A DNA stretch of 64,000 nucleotides from Pseudomonas sp. 14P_8.1_Bac3 (GTDB taxonomy: Bacteria > Pseudomonadota > Gammaproteobacteria > Pseudomonadales > Pseudomonadaceae), in the NCBI RefSeq assembly GCF_025466085.1, contig NZ_JANLOD010000007.1, positions 33,834 to 97,833 on the forward strand, given 5' to 3'. The notes under the pieces were generated by a model. The model was not told the origin of the DNA and did no database searches. It was given only the letters and a program-made list of their open reading frames with translations. A program made the position numbers and the translations under genes. Below are positions 9,522 to 18,669 of this stretch, one piece after another. Every line of letters begins with the position of its first letter. Positions within the stretch are counted from its first letter, which is position 1.

Positions 9522-9831
9522 CGGTTACACCTCGGCCTCTCTGTGGCTGAGGGACCGGTTTGCCGGTGGACGCGGTGTCTGATCAACATTCAATAATGTC
9601 GTCTGACGCACCGCCATCGCCAGCAAGCCGGCTCCTGCAGACGATCGGGGGATTCCTGATAGTCGGCCTCGAAAAAAATACCCCGGATAAATTCCCAAGT
9701 GCCTGCTACGTTTTATTCAGTAGCGACGAAGCGTCGTGCCCGCGTCATTTTTCTTTCACGCGGGCACTTTATGCTCAAAGCGCTGGTCAGTTATTCGAGT
9801 GTTTTTTTCAATGAGCTGAAGGGGATTCAAA
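9522..9831. other. Intergenic region with three inverted repeats
   Basis: About 310 bases without a convincing gene. An 8-bp hairpin lies at 9530-9552, a short GCGACG/CGTCGT hairpin at about 9723-9736, and a perfect 10-bp stem GTGCCCGCGT (9736-9745) / ACGCGGGCAC (9758-9767) with a 12-base loop. The first is the likely end of the lipoprotein transcript. An 84-codon frame across 9560-9814 has no ribosome-binding site or recognisable protein character. Confidence 0.6.
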
Positions 9832-9918
9832 ATGGACGATTATCAAGAAGAGCTGCTCGAGTTTCAGGCGTTTGAACTGGACCCGCTGGAACCGGCCGAA
9901 GACGCTACCGAGCTGTAA
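9832..9918 (+). CDS. Putative 28-residue acidic small protein
   Basis: An ATG preceded by AAGGGGATTCAAA (a good ribosome-binding site) opens a 28-codon frame MDDYQEELLEFQAFE... ending EDATEL. The product is strongly acidic and has a codon-like composition ending cleanly at TAA, just 3 bp before the end of the convergent AraC gene. The long hairpin at 9736-9767 lies upstream. I do not recognise a function; translation is suggested only by the ribosome-binding site and composition. Confidence 0.45.
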   Translation: MDDYQEELLEFQAFELDPLEPAEDATEL

Positions 9919-9921
9919 GCG

Positions 9922-10962
9922 TCAGGCTGACTGGCGGTGACTGCGGCGAAATTCGCCGGGGGTCTGACCGCTCCAGCGTTTGAAAGCGCGTTGAAACGCT
10001 TCGGCTGAGGCAAAGCCCAGCAAGTAGGCGATTTCACCGAACGCCAGTTCGGTATCGCGAATGTAGGTCATGGCCAGGTCGCGGCGGGTGTCGTTGAGAA
10101 TTGCACGAAATTGCGTGCCTTCCTCTGCGAGTCTGCGACGCAAGGTCCAGGTGGGCAGCTTCAGGCGTGCCGCCACTTCTTCCAGGTCGGGTTCCCGGCC
10201 ACCATTGAGCAACGGCCCCAGTAACTGAGTGATGCGTTCACGCAGGCTACGGGTGCGCGTCAGCTGTTCCAGCTCCCGTTCACACAATTGCAGCAGATGC
10301 CGCCAGGTACTGGGACAGTGCACGGGATTACGCTGAGCGAGGCTACCCAGGCTCAGGCGCAGTTGGTTGTGTTCGGCGCCAAACTGGATCGGACAATCGC
10401 CCAGTAGCGCATACGCCTCCCGGTAATCGGGCTCGTCGAACTCGATGTCGATGCGTTCGGCGCTCAAGGGCACCGGGCTGACGCTGGACAGCTGCTGCAA
10501 CCAGCCGGCAATGATCGAATCCACCACGAAGCGGTTATAGGCGTTGTAGGGACTGATGGAATAGAACCGCAGCCAGGCGCCCGTGGCGTCTTCGTGGAAA
10601 CTTGACTGGCCGCGATAGTTGGAGCCGTACAAGGCTTCAAAGCGAATCAGGCAGCGCGCCGTCTCTCGCACCGTCGGCGCCTGTGCCGCGGTGACCCCGG
10701 CGAGGCCGGCCTGGCTGAGGCGGCTGAGCTGGCCCATGCGCAAGCCCAGCGCCGGGTTGGCGGTCAGCTGGATCGCGCCGTGCCCCAGGCGCATGTAGCG
10801 CGGGATGGAGAGTCGGGCGCAGGCTTCGCTCAGCCGAGCCGGGTCGAGGCCATATTGATCGAGCAGCGGTTGCGGGTCGATGCCGTGGCTGCGTATGGCA
10901 TCCGCCAGGCTATGAACGAAGCCGACCGACAGGTCCCCCAGACGCATCGGCAACGGTTTCAT
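9922..10962 (-). CDS. AraC family transcriptional regulator (OruR/ArgR-like N-terminal domain)
   Basis: 346 residues. The N-terminal two thirds match the Arabinose_bd (PF12625-like) ligand or dimer domain found in OruR and related AraC proteins. The C-terminal 100 residues form a double HTH (EEVAARLKLPTWTLRRRLAEEG and IAYLLGFASAEAFQRAFKRWSG). It is the downstream partner of the nitrilase-like gene, which ends 3 bp before this start, so the two are probably co-transcribed. Regulon unknown. Confidence 0.85.
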   Translation of the reverse strand: MKPLPMRLGDLSVGFVHSLADAIRSHGIDPQPLLDQYGLDPARLSEACARLSIPRYMRLGHGAIQLTANPALGLRMGQLSRLSQAGLAGVTAAQAPTVRETARCLIRFEALYGSNYRGQSSFHEDATGAWLRFYSISPYNAYNRFVVDSIIAGWLQQLSSVSPVPLSAERIDIEFDEPDYREAYALLGDCPIQFGAEHNQLRLSLGSLAQRNPVHCPSTWRHLLQLCERELEQLTRTRSLRERITQLLGPLLNGGREPDLEEVAARLKLPTWTLRRRLAEEGTQFRAILNDTRRDLAMTYIRDTELAFGEIAYLLGFASAEAFQRAFKRWSGQTPGEFRRSHRQSA

Positions 10963-10965
10963 GGC

Positions 10966-12096
10966 TTACAACCAAAGGTTCAGCAAACGCGCGCCACGCA
11001 CGTCGCCGCCGGCGAAGTGCTGCCCGTTGCTGCTGAGGAAACTTTGCCCGGCACTGCCCTGGTCCCAGAACTGCCCGCGCAGAAATACACTCATGCCCGC
11101 GACCGCCTGGCTGCTCGGCGGTTGCGCGGTCAACGTCAGGCGGTGCCAGGCCTGGCCCTCACTCAGTTCACCGGCCTTGAGGCTGACCGACTTTGGTGTC
11201 GACAACCCTTTGTAGCCGCGCCATGGCTTGTCCCACGTGCCGCGGCCGCTGACGAAGGCCGGGACGGCTACCAACTGCGCGCCTTGGTCGTCGAGTTTGC
11301 GGTAGTTTTCCGGATACCAACTGTCGCTGCCGATCAATATCCCGAGTCGACCGGCCGGGGTGTCGACGACGCTCACAGCCTGTTCGCCATTGGCCTCGAT
11401 CACATCGCGGTCAGCGAAGATCGGATGCATCTGGCGCTGGGGCTGGCCGATCGGCACGCCGTCGCGACCGAACACCACGCTGCTGTTGTACAGCGCGCCC
11501 TGGCCGATTTTCAGGGTGCCGTCGATGATGCTCGGCTCGGGCAGCACGATGGAGCCTGCGACCAGCGTCACGTGAAATTCTTTCGCCAAACCACCGAACA
11601 GCGCCTGGTAATCCTTGGCCATGCCTTTGGCTTTCATGCGCAGGTGCGCATCGTCCAGGCGGTTGTCGCCCTTGGCGCTGATCAGCGCGCGGACGAACTT
11701 CACCGGGTTGCTCACCGCCAGCCAGTTCATGGCTTCCTTGATGGTGGGCGCTTGGTACAGCTCGTCTTTTTCGCCGCTGACCATCAACCAGGTGCCCACA
11801 TGTTCGGGCAGCACGACGATGGTTTTGTCATTCAGCAGCCCCTGCTCCTGGGCTTTCTGCAGATAGGCCGCGAGCTTGCGGTGCAGGCGGTCGGCGCTTT
11901 GATAGTCGGTGGGAAACAGCTCCGGCTGGATCCCCAACAGGTTGCCACGATCGGCCGGCGTGCCCTGATCGATGGCGAGATCGATCCTCAGGTCCGACAG
12001 GTAATGACCCGCGGGGCGATCCGCGGCCCACATCGCGTAGGTCGTCAGGGCGGCAATCAATGCCATGGAGAAGGTCAGGTACAGAAGTTTACGCAT
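10966..12096 (-). CDS. Membrane-anchored nitrilase-superfamily protein lacking catalytic residues
   Basis: 376 residues with an N-terminal membrane anchor or signal (about residues 4-25) and a carbon-nitrogen hydrolase fold. The Glu of the triad is present in VVLPEH. The segment that normally reads IC-x-D-x-x-[FY]PE with the nucleophilic Cys reads LIGSDSWYPE, so Gly replaces Cys. The usual Lys region reads GQPQRQMHP, without a clear Lys. It is therefore probably a non-catalytic homologue or uses different chemistry. It forms a two-gene unit with the AraC regulator. Substrate or ligand unknown. Confidence 0.75.
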   Translation of the reverse strand: MRKLLYLTFSMALIAALTTYAMWAADRPAGHYLSDLRIDLAIDQGTPADRGNLLGIQPELFPTDYQSADRLHRKLAAYLQKAQEQGLLNDKTIVVLPEHVGTWLMVSGEKDELYQAPTIKEAMNWLAVSNPVKFVRALISAKGDNRLDDAHLRMKAKGMAKDYQALFGGLAKEFHVTLVAGSIVLPEPSIIDGTLKIGQGALYNSSVVFGRDGVPIGQPQRQMHPIFADRDVIEANGEQAVSVVDTPAGRLGILIGSDSWYPENYRKLDDQGAQLVAVPAFVSGRGTWDKPWRGYKGLSTPKSVSLKAGELSEGQAWHRLTLTAQPPSSQAVAGMSVFLRGQFWDQGSAGQSFLSSNGQHFAGGDVRGARLLNLWL

Positions 12097-12272
12097 GGGG
12101 AAGCAGTCAACGGCCGGGTGCAGGGTTTAAGGCGTTTCATCGAAAATCGGCTCAAGGATAAAGCGAATCAACGTGTTGATGGGGAATTTCTGTGTTTACC
12201 GGCCGGCTCCTGCAAGGGGACCTGGAGCTTTGCTGCCAATGACTTTTACGTGCCGACGGGCAGCAAGGGCGT

Positions 12273-12890
12273 TCAGGAAATCCCCTGTATTAGGATCTTT
12301 TTATGGTGGCCGATAATCCCCGAAATCACGGTCGTGAGTGTTTCCGTGAGCACGGCTTTTGTTGTCTCGACGCTGTACCACTGAGCCTGCCCAAACAAGA
12401 TCGCAATGACTGCGCCGGTCATTGGGCAATTGTCGATGTCGGGTGTACCGGGTTCACGGTCTTCATTATCGATGATCGATTTCAACAGGGAGGCGTAGCG
12501 GTTTTTCAACTGGATGACCTGGGCCTTTTGTTCTGTATCAAGATTCGCGACTTCACGTGCCATGAGCATCAGCGTGTGTTTTTCGTTGAAGCGGAACGCG
12601 ACGAAGGCCTGAATGAACAGGCGCAGACGCTCGCGAGGGTTCCGTGCGCGTTTGGTTCGGTGCACGGTGTCCAGTAACAAATCCGAAAAGCCGGACTCGA
12701 TCAGTTCGAATAACAGAGACTGTTTATTTTCGATGTGGTGGTACAGAGAGCCCGCATGCAAACCCAGATAATTCGCCAGGTCGCGCAAGCCGATGGCCTG
12801 AAAACCGTGAACGGCGAACAGTTCAACCGCAGCCTCCAGTAATCGGTCGCGGGCGCTGCTGACCGGTTTGCTTGATACAGACATTGGCAT
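12273..12890 (-). CDS. TetR/AcrR family transcriptional regulator
   Basis: 205 residues. The N-terminal HTH is clear (RLLEAAVELFAVHGF and LRDLANYLGLHAGSLYHHIENK, residues 15-60), followed by an all-helical ligand-binding domain. It is last in a minus-strand unit after the flavin reductase and an MFS transporter (18 bp gap to the latter), so it may control that unit or the whole cluster, as KstR-type TetR repressors do in steroid degraders. An alternative start two codons downstream (MSVSS) is possible. Confidence 0.85.
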   Translation of the reverse strand: MPMSVSSKPVSSARDRLLEAAVELFAVHGFQAIGLRDLANYLGLHAGSLYHHIENKQSLLFELIESGFSDLLLDTVHRTKRARNPRERLRLFIQAFVAFRFNEKHTLMLMAREVANLDTEQKAQVIQLKNRYASLLKSIIDNEDREPGTPDIDNCPMTGAVIAILFGQAQWYSVETTKAVLTETLTTVISGIIGHHKKILIQGIS

Positions 12891-12908
12891 GTTGCCCCTG
12901 GTAGCGAT

Positions 12909-14249
12909 TTACTCGACGTGGCGGTAGGACGTCCTGGACGCATGGCGGGCGGTGCGCACCAATAACACCACCGCGCAGATCACCGGCAGATTCACCAGAA
13001 GCAGCGAGTACCGCAGCGATTCGTGGCCGAACAGGGGCAGCAACATATCGCTGAACAAGCCCGTGATCAGAGGGCCCACGCCGACCCCGAGCAACGTGCT
13101 GACAATGGTTTGCAGCGCCATGGCCGTGCCGCGTCGGCCGGATGGCACCAGTTGGGTGACGAGATTGTAGGAAGGGGCCACCCACCATACGGCGAAGAAC
13201 GAATACAGCGCGCACCAGAGCATGGCGCTGGGGATGGGCACGTCGCCGAAGTGCACCAGCAGCGAATCCGACCAGAGCAGATAGGGCACCAGTGCACTCA
13301 GCGCTGCCAGGTGACCTATGACCGGAATGGAAATCTGCCAATGCGGATGGCGTCGACACAGACGGTCGCTCAGCCAACCGCTGAACAGGCCACCGATACC
13401 GGCCGAGGTGCCGCAGATGACGCCCGCCAGCAACCCGGCGTGCTGCAATGACAAGCCGTGGGAGCGCACGAGAAAACTGGTATTCCACATGCCGATGGCA
13501 TAGGAGCTGAGCGTGGTCAGGCCGCCCGCCAGGATCAGGCAACGATAGGCCGGCAGTGCCCAGAGTTTGCGCGCTTCGGCGCCCATGCCCAGCAACGCCG
13601 GTTGCGCGTGAGTCTGTGGCGTGAGGTCCCACCGGCCGCGCCCCGGTTCACGGACGAAGAGCGCGAGGATGGCGCAGAACACCAACGCCGGTACTCCCAG
13701 GGCAACGAACGCGCTACGCCAGCCGTAGTGCTCCACCACCCAGGCTCCAATGCTTAAACCGATGATGGAAGAAAACGTCGGCGCCGCGGTAAAACAACTG
13801 ATGGCGAAAGAGCGTCGTTGCGGTGGATACAGGTCGGCGATCAACGACAGTGAAGCCGAAGTCGTCGGCGATTCACTGACGGCCACCAGCATCCGCGCGA
13901 TGGCCAGCGCAATAAACCCGCCGGCCAGCCCGCAAGCCATTGTCGCCAGTGACCACAGCAGGCACGACATGGCCAGCAGGCGCAGGCGCGGCATGCGATC
14001 CACCAGGCGTCCCGCGGGCAAGCCCATCAGCGCATACACCGCGGCGAACGCCAGGCCCGAGATCAACCCGATGGCGGTATCGCCGACGCCGAATTCGGCT
14101 TTGATCGGCTCGACCATGACCGCGAGTATCTGGCGTCCGACAAAGTTGTCGGCAAACACCAGGGCCAACAGTAACAGCAGGCCGTGGCTGCGCCAGCCAA
14201 CCCGTGCCGCGGGCAACGTACCCTCGCGTGCGGTCACCGCGGTGCCCAC
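12909..14249 (-). CDS. MFS transporter (paralogue of the one at 47145-48473)
   Basis: 446 residues with 12 predicted membrane helices. The first segment LLLLALVFADNFVGRQILAVMVEPIKAEF and the loop RLVDRMPRLRL match the spinster-like / organic-acid MFS families. It begins at a GTG whose codon lies inside the end of the flavin reductase gene (16-bp overlap), implying translational coupling. The same gene order and a related protein at 47.1 kb, also box-controlled, suggest both carry pathway substrates or intermediates; direction and substrate are not shown by sequence. Confidence 0.85.
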   Translation of the reverse strand: MGTAVTAREGTLPAARVGWRSHGLLLLLALVFADNFVGRQILAVMVEPIKAEFGVGDTAIGLISGLAFAAVYALMGLPAGRLVDRMPRLRLLAMSCLLWSLATMACGLAGGFIALAIARMLVAVSESPTTSASLSLIADLYPPQRRSFAISCFTAAPTFSSIIGLSIGAWVVEHYGWRSAFVALGVPALVFCAILALFVREPGRGRWDLTPQTHAQPALLGMGAEARKLWALPAYRCLILAGGLTTLSSYAIGMWNTSFLVRSHGLSLQHAGLLAGVICGTSAGIGGLFSGWLSDRLCRRHPHWQISIPVIGHLAALSALVPYLLWSDSLLVHFGDVPIPSAMLWCALYSFFAVWWVAPSYNLVTQLVPSGRRGTAMALQTIVSTLLGVGVGPLITGLFSDMLLPLFGHESLRYSLLLVNLPVICAVVLLVRTARHASRTSYRHVE

Positions 14250-15217
14250 AAATCAGGCAAGCCCGGGTCACTCACGACGATCAACCGTTTGAGCAGAACC
14301 TTCAAGGCCTGTGCATCGGCTGCGCCGAGCTTGGCCGAAAGGTCTTCTTCCACCGCCTTGGCCAGTGCCAGTTGATGCACTGACACTTCGCGCCCCTGCG
14401 CTGTGAGGACAAAACGCAGCGATTCGGCCGGTCCCTCGAACGCGACCAGGCTCTGGCGTTCAAGAAACCGCATGCTGGCAAGTGTGACGACGCGGCCGGT
14501 GTAGTTCACGAACGTGTTGATTTCCTCAAGGGTCAGGTTGTCCCGGATGCACAGGATCGACAGGATAAAAAACGTCTGCTCGTCCAGCTGTTGACTGTTC
14601 AGCAATTGCCGCAGGGCATTGAGCGCCTGGTAATGCCCGCGCCCCAGCAAGTAGCCGAGCAGGTCTTCGGTGTAGCTGCACTCGGGCGGTGGCGGTGTGG
14701 TCGCCAGGCGTAGCTCGCTGCGGGGCTTGCGCGTGGCGAGGGCATATTGGCCGCTCTGGAACGCCAGCGGCGCGCGGTCGCTGTGATCGAAGGCCAGCAC
14801 TTCACCGACAAAGATCACATGGTCGCCACCTTCGTACTGGAACGCCGTGCGGCACTGGAATCGCGCCGTGCAATCCTGCAGCAGCGGCGCCTCGCTGACG
14901 CCGTTGTCCAGTTTGATCTCGGCGAACTTGTCTTCGCCCTGGGTGGCGAAACGTCCCGACAGCGTCTCCTGCTCCGTGGAGAGCACGTGCACGTTCCAGT
15001 GTTTGCCGCTGCTGAATACCGGCAGGCTGCGTGCTTGCTTGGACAGGCTCCAGAGCACGAGCGGCGGGTTGAGCGACACGGAGTTGAAACTGTTGGCGGT
15101 GATACCCACCGGCGAGCCGTCTTCGGTCTGGGTGGTGATGATTGTGACCCCGGTCGTGAACGTGCCGAGCGCGGCGCGAAAGGCCTGGGGATCGAAGCTG
15201 ATAGTTTGCGTTGCCAT
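14234..15217 (-). CDS. Flavin reductase fused to a MarR-like C-terminal domain
   Basis: 327 residues. The N-terminal half (about 1-170) is a flavin reductase of the HpaC/HsaB family (FRAALGTFTTGVTIITT, GITANSFNSVSLNPPLVLWSL). The C-terminal half (about 185-320) resembles a MarR winged-helix fold. This fusion is known from the C1 reductase of p-hydroxyphenylacetate hydroxylase, where the MarR-like tail binds substrate and gates the reductase. Such reductases feed FMNH2 to an oxygenase such as HsaA, but no partner oxygenase is in the window. The start was placed at MATQTISF, downstream of a GAGG; the box at 15279-15296 drives it. Confidence 0.85.
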   Translation of the reverse strand: MATQTISFDPQAFRAALGTFTTGVTIITTQTEDGSPVGITANSFNSVSLNPPLVLWSLSKQARSLPVFSSGKHWNVHVLSTEQETLSGRFATQGEDKFAEIKLDNGVSEAPLLQDCTARFQCRTAFQYEGGDHVIFVGEVLAFDHSDRAPLAFQSGQYALATRKPRSELRLATTPPPPECSYTEDLLGYLLGRGHYQALNALRQLLNSQQLDEQTFFILSILCIRDNLTLEEINTFVNYTGRVVTLASMRFLERQSLVAFEGPAESLRFVLTAQGREVSVHQLALAKAVEEDLSAKLGAADAQALKVLLKRLIVVSDPGLPDLWAPR

Positions 15218-15278
15218 GACTGGCCTCATGGAGTGGGGATTTTCGTATGGCCAGTATTGGACGATTGCGGGCCCTGAA

Positions 15279-15296
15279 CATCGTCTCAACGGACTA
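15279..15296 (-). promoter_or_regulatory. Cluster box 1 (minus strand), flavin reductase operon
   Basis: Read on the minus strand: TAGTCCGTTGAGACGATG, matching TAGTC-N5-GGACGATG at all but one fixed position. Twenty bases downstream is AATACT, a -10-like hexamer, about 35 bases before the flavin reductase start. The position overlaps the expected -35 region. Confidence 0.7.
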
Positions 15297-15308
15297 ACGC
15301 CAATGCAT

Positions 15309-15332
15309 CGCCTCGTCCGATCGGACGAGGCG
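15309..15332 (+). promoter_or_regulatory. Cluster box 2, in a 24-bp perfect palindrome upstream of the aldehyde dehydrogenase
   Basis: The plus-strand box at 15313-15330 reads TCGTCCGATCGGACGAGG and keeps the dyad core GTCC-N4-GGAC. It lies at the centre of a perfect 24-bp palindrome. Twenty bases after it is CTAGGG, a weak -10. It faces the aldehyde dehydrogenase start 84 bp away and sits only 16 bp from box 1, so the two divergent units share one control region. Confidence 0.65.
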
Positions 15333-15414
15333 GCGCGACGTTCCTCGCGGCTAGGGTGGCGGCAGGCGCATCGGGCGCTCAACGGCCATCGAGCCAACCT
15401 GCAAGGGGATAACA

Positions 15415-16851
15415 ATGAGTTCAGCCACGTCTTGCGTCGAGCACCTTTCCAGTCTGCTGGCGCGACAGAAAAGCGCTTTTGCCAGTGCCGGCGCCGTCAG
15501 TGCCGACACCCGCCGCCAGCGACTCCAGCAAGTGATCGATCTGCTGGTCCAGCATCACGAGGTGTTGACCACTGCCATCGATGAGGATTTTGGCGGGCGG
15601 CCTGCCGGTTTTTCATTGATGAATGACGTGCTCGGAGCCCTGGCTTCGCTCAAGCACGCCCGTGACCATCTGCACGTATGGATGCAGGATGAGCCGCGAC
15701 AGATGTTCGCTCCCTACGATCAACTCGGTGCCGAAGCCTGGGTCATGTTTCAGCCGAAGGGCACGGTGGGCATCCTCGGGACCTGGAACGCGCCGTTGTA
15801 CACCTTGTTCAGTCCGTTGGCCTCAGCCCTCGCGGCCGGTAACCGGGCCATTCTCAAACCTTCTGAAGTGGTGCCGCGAACGGCCGAGCGAGTGGCGCGC
15901 CTGTGTGCCGAACACCTCGATCCAATGGTCGTGGCTGTCGTCAATGGCGGGCCGGAGCTGGGTGAAGCGTTCAGCAGCCAGCCGTTCGACCATCTGGTGT
16001 TTACCGGCAGCACGGCGATCGGCCGGCGGGTGATGGGCAATGCTGCGAAAAACCTGGTACCGGTCACCCTGGAGCTCGGTGGCAAGTCGCCGGTGATCGT
16101 TTCGCGCAGTGCCGACCTCAGCAAGGCCGCGTTCAGCATCGCGGCGGGCAAGACCAGCAATGGCGGGCAGATTTGCATCAACCCCGATCTGGTGTACGTG
16201 CCCAAGGCCTCGCTTGAGCCATTCCTGGAAGCGTTGCGCGGTGCTTATCGCGACCTCAATCCGACAGTGGCCGGCAACCCGGATGTGGTGGCGGTGGTCA
16301 ACCAGCGTCACCTTGAGCGGGTCGAGGGCCTGGTCGAGGACGCGCGGTTGCGCGGTGCGCGAATCGAATGCGTACCAGAGTTCCAGGACGCGGACATCAG
16401 CGACCGGCGTCGTCCGCTGCGGGTGGTGGTCGATCCGCCCCGGGAAAGCCTGATCATGCAGGAGGAAATATTCGGTCCGGCCATCGTCGTGCTGGGCTAC
16501 GACGACCTCGACCAAGTGATTGCCGGCATTAACGCCCAGCCCCGTCCGCTGGCCCTGTACTACTTCGGCGACGACGCGCAGGAACAGCGCCACGTGCTGG
16601 AGCACACCCTGTCCGGCGGCGTCACGATCAACGACGTGATGATGCACGCAGCGATGCACGATGCGCCGTTCGGCGGTGTCGGTGCTTCGGGCATGGGGCA
16701 TTACCACGGCCGTGAAGGGTTTCTCGAGTTCAGTCACTTGCGCACGGTGTTCAAGGCATCGGCTCATGACCCGCGCCGCGAATGGGGCCTGTTGCCGCCT
16801 TACGGCGAGCACTTTCTGGCGGCCATGCAGGCCGGGGTCACTTCCGACTGA
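15415..16851 (+). CDS. Aldehyde dehydrogenase (coniferyl-aldehyde dehydrogenase-like)
   Basis: NAD(P)-dependent oxidation of an aldehyde to its acid; 478 residues. Visible are the cofactor region [22 protein letters not shown], the catalytic Glu in TLELGGKSP, the nucleophilic Cys in [10 protein letters not shown], and the C-terminal [10 protein letters not shown]. This is the short, membrane-associated fatty or aryl aldehyde class (CalB-like). In the cluster it is a good candidate to oxidise the aldehyde left by retro-aldol side-chain cleavage, the role played by Sad in Pseudomonas Chol1 cholate degradation; that assignment is inference. Confidence 0.85.
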   Translation: MSSATSCVEHLSSLLARQKSAFASAGAVSADTRRQRLQQVIDLLVQHHEVLTTAIDEDFGGRPAGFSLMNDVLGALASLKHARDHLHVWMQDEPRQMFAPYDQLGAEAWVMFQPKGTVGILGTWNAPLYTLFSPLASALAAGNRAILKPSEVVPRTAERVARLCAEHLDPMVVAVVNGGPELGEAFSSQPFDHLVFTGSTAIGRRVMGNAAKNLVPVTLELGGKSPVIVSRSADLSKAAFSIAAGKTSNGGQICINPDLVYVPKASLEPFLEALRGAYRDLNPTVAGNPDVVAVVNQRHLERVEGLVEDARLRGARIECVPEFQDADISDRRRPLRVVVDPPRESLIMQEEIFGPAIVVLGYDDLDQVIAGINAQPRPLALYYFGDDAQEQRHVLEHTLSGGVTINDVMMHAAMHDAPFGGVGASGMGHYHGREGFLEFSHLRTVFKASAHDPRREWGLLPPYGEHFLAAMQAGVTSD

Positions 16852-16910
16852 TTCGGCGCGGGGAGGGCCTTGCGTGCCTCCCTGCGCTGTACGAGACAGG
16901 CCATCGATTT

Positions 16911-18563
16911 ATGTTCAACGCAATCACAATCGCCCAGCGGCTCTGGCTCTGGGCGTTATTGGCCACGTTGCTGTTCGTCCTGGCGGTGGTGCTCGGCGCT
17001 TACGGGTTGCATCAGGCCCGCGACAGCCTGCGCGCCATCAACGAAGACAACCTGGCGACCTTGTTGACGTTCGGCGACATCGAACACCGTCTCGACGAAA
17101 GCCGGCGCCTGGTGCTGCTCGCGATCCAGCACGATCCGGAAGGCCCGCTCGTGGCGGCATTCGACCGTCCGGTGGAAGCCACCCTGGCCGCCATCGAGAG
17201 CAACAACCTGGCCCTGGCAGGTGCCTGGGCAACGTATCGCGAGCGAACGTTGAGCGGTGACGAGTTGCAGGCCGCCGAGGCGTTCGACCAGCACTATCAG
17301 GCATGGCAGGAGGAGCTGGGCTTTTTGCTGGAGGCGTTGCGTGCTGGCGATTTTCGTTTGTCGGGCATCCTGTCTTTCCTGCGCATGGCCGAGCCGCAAG
17401 GCGATGCCGCCGTGGCCGAGCTGGGCAAGTTGCAGGCCCTGCAGCAGGCCGAGGCCGCGCGCGCCTACGAGGTCGCGCAACAGCGCTATCGCTTGACGCT
17501 CCTGGCTTATCTTGCGCTGGCGGTGGTGGGCGGGCTGGCGGGCAGCCTGACGGCGTTCTCCATCTTGCGCCGTCTCAAGCGCGCTTTTGCCCAGGCCGGT
17601 TCCAGCGTGCGAGCCATTGCCGGTGGCAATCTGGTGCATCCGATCGAGATCAAAGGCCGTGACGAATTCGCCCTGATGCTGCGCGACATCGTGCTGATGC
17701 GTGACGGCCTGCATGGTCTGATCTCGCAGATGCGCGCGCTGGTGCAGCGGGTCAGTCGCGAAGCGGCGCACATGGCCGAGTCGGCGGAGCTGGCGTCCAC
17801 GGCCACCCGCCAGCAGGCCGATGCGGTGCGCGGGATTTCCACGGCGGTGGAGAACCTGTCGGGCTCGATCAGCGAAGTGGAAAACCATGTCGGTGTGTCA
17901 CGCGCTATCACCCAACACTCTGCAGGGCGATCGGGCAAGAGCGAAGGGTATATTCGCGATATGGCTCAGGAGATGAACCGGATCAGTGATGTGATCAGCG
18001 ACACGGCCATACACATCCGTGAGCTCGAAGGATTTTCCACGGACATCAGCCACGTGCTCAGTGTGATTCGCAGCATCGCCGAGCAGACCAACCTCCTGGC
18101 GCTGAACGCCGCCATCGAAGCCGCGCGTGCCGGTGAGGCGGGGCGCGGGTTTGCCGTGGTCGCCGACGAAGTGCGCCTGCTGGCGCAGCGCACGGCCAGT
18201 TCCATCGGTGAAATCGACCATACCGTGCAACGTATTCAGGAAGGCACACTGGCGGTTGTCGAGGGTATGGGCCGGGTGGTCGGCCGCGTGCGTGACGGCG
18301 TGAACCTGGCCCATGAGGCCGGCGATTCGGTGGCGCAAATCCGCACGGGCACCGATGATGTGATCCGCAGCGTGGATACCATCGCCAGGGTGATTACCGA
18401 GCAGGTGCAAGTCACCCGGGAAATGGTCACCCGGGTCGACAGTGTCGCGTCCGGTACCGGGGCGCTGTCGGCCAACGCCGGACGCAGCGCGGTGGCCGCC
18501 GGGGATCTGGAACAGCTGGCGCGGGAGCTGGACCAGTTGTCCGCCCGGTTCAATGTCGCTTGA
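16911..18563 (+). CDS. Methyl-accepting chemotaxis protein
   Basis: 550 residues. Membrane helices at about 11-32 and 195-217 bracket a periplasmic four-helix-bundle-like sensor of about 160 residues. A HAMP segment ([12 protein letters not shown] onward) and a long cytoplasmic signalling coil follow. The conserved hairpin tip [19 protein letters not shown] is present. It lies 59 bp after the aldehyde dehydrogenase and is probably in the same unit, suggesting chemotaxis toward the cluster substrate. The start at MFNAITIAQ gives a normal short cytoplasmic N-terminus. Confidence 0.9.
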   Translation: MFNAITIAQRLWLWALLATLLFVLAVVLGAYGLHQARDSLRAINEDNLATLLTFGDIEHRLDESRRLVLLAIQHDPEGPLVAAFDRPVEATLAAIESNNLALAGAWATYRERTLSGDELQAAEAFDQHYQAWQEELGFLLEALRAGDFRLSGILSFLRMAEPQGDAAVAELGKLQALQQAEAARAYEVAQQRYRLTLLAYLALAVVGGLAGSLTAFSILRRLKRAFAQAGSSVRAIAGGNLVHPIEIKGRDEFALMLRDIVLMRDGLHGLISQMRALVQRVSREAAHMAESAELASTATRQQADAVRGISTAVENLSGSISEVENHVGVSRAITQHSAGRSGKSEGYIRDMAQEMNRISDVISDTAIHIRELEGFSTDISHVLSVIRSIAEQTNLLALNAAIEAARAGEAGRGFAVVADEVRLLAQRTASSIGEIDHTVQRIQEGTLAVVEGMGRVVGRVRDGVNLAHEAGDSVAQIRTGTDDVIRSVDTIARVITEQVQVTREMVTRVDSVASGTGALSANAGRSAVAAGDLEQLARELDQLSARFNVA

Positions 18564-18669
18564 ACACCACAACCCTGCAGGTGCGAGGCTTGACCGCGAA
18601 ACGCTTCCTCTGACGCAGCGTTGGTACAGAACTTCTAAACAATAATCATCAATCAGGGCGCGATCATCC

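Noticed and set aside
9560..9814. 84-codon frame in the gap after the DUF2242 gene
   Set aside because: No ribosome-binding site, overlaps three inverted repeats and shows no recognisable protein features.
10780..12384. 534-codon plus-strand frame across the AraC and nitrilase-like genes
   Set aside because: His/Gln/Arg/Ala-rich composition typical of antisense frames; both minus-strand genes have clear domains.
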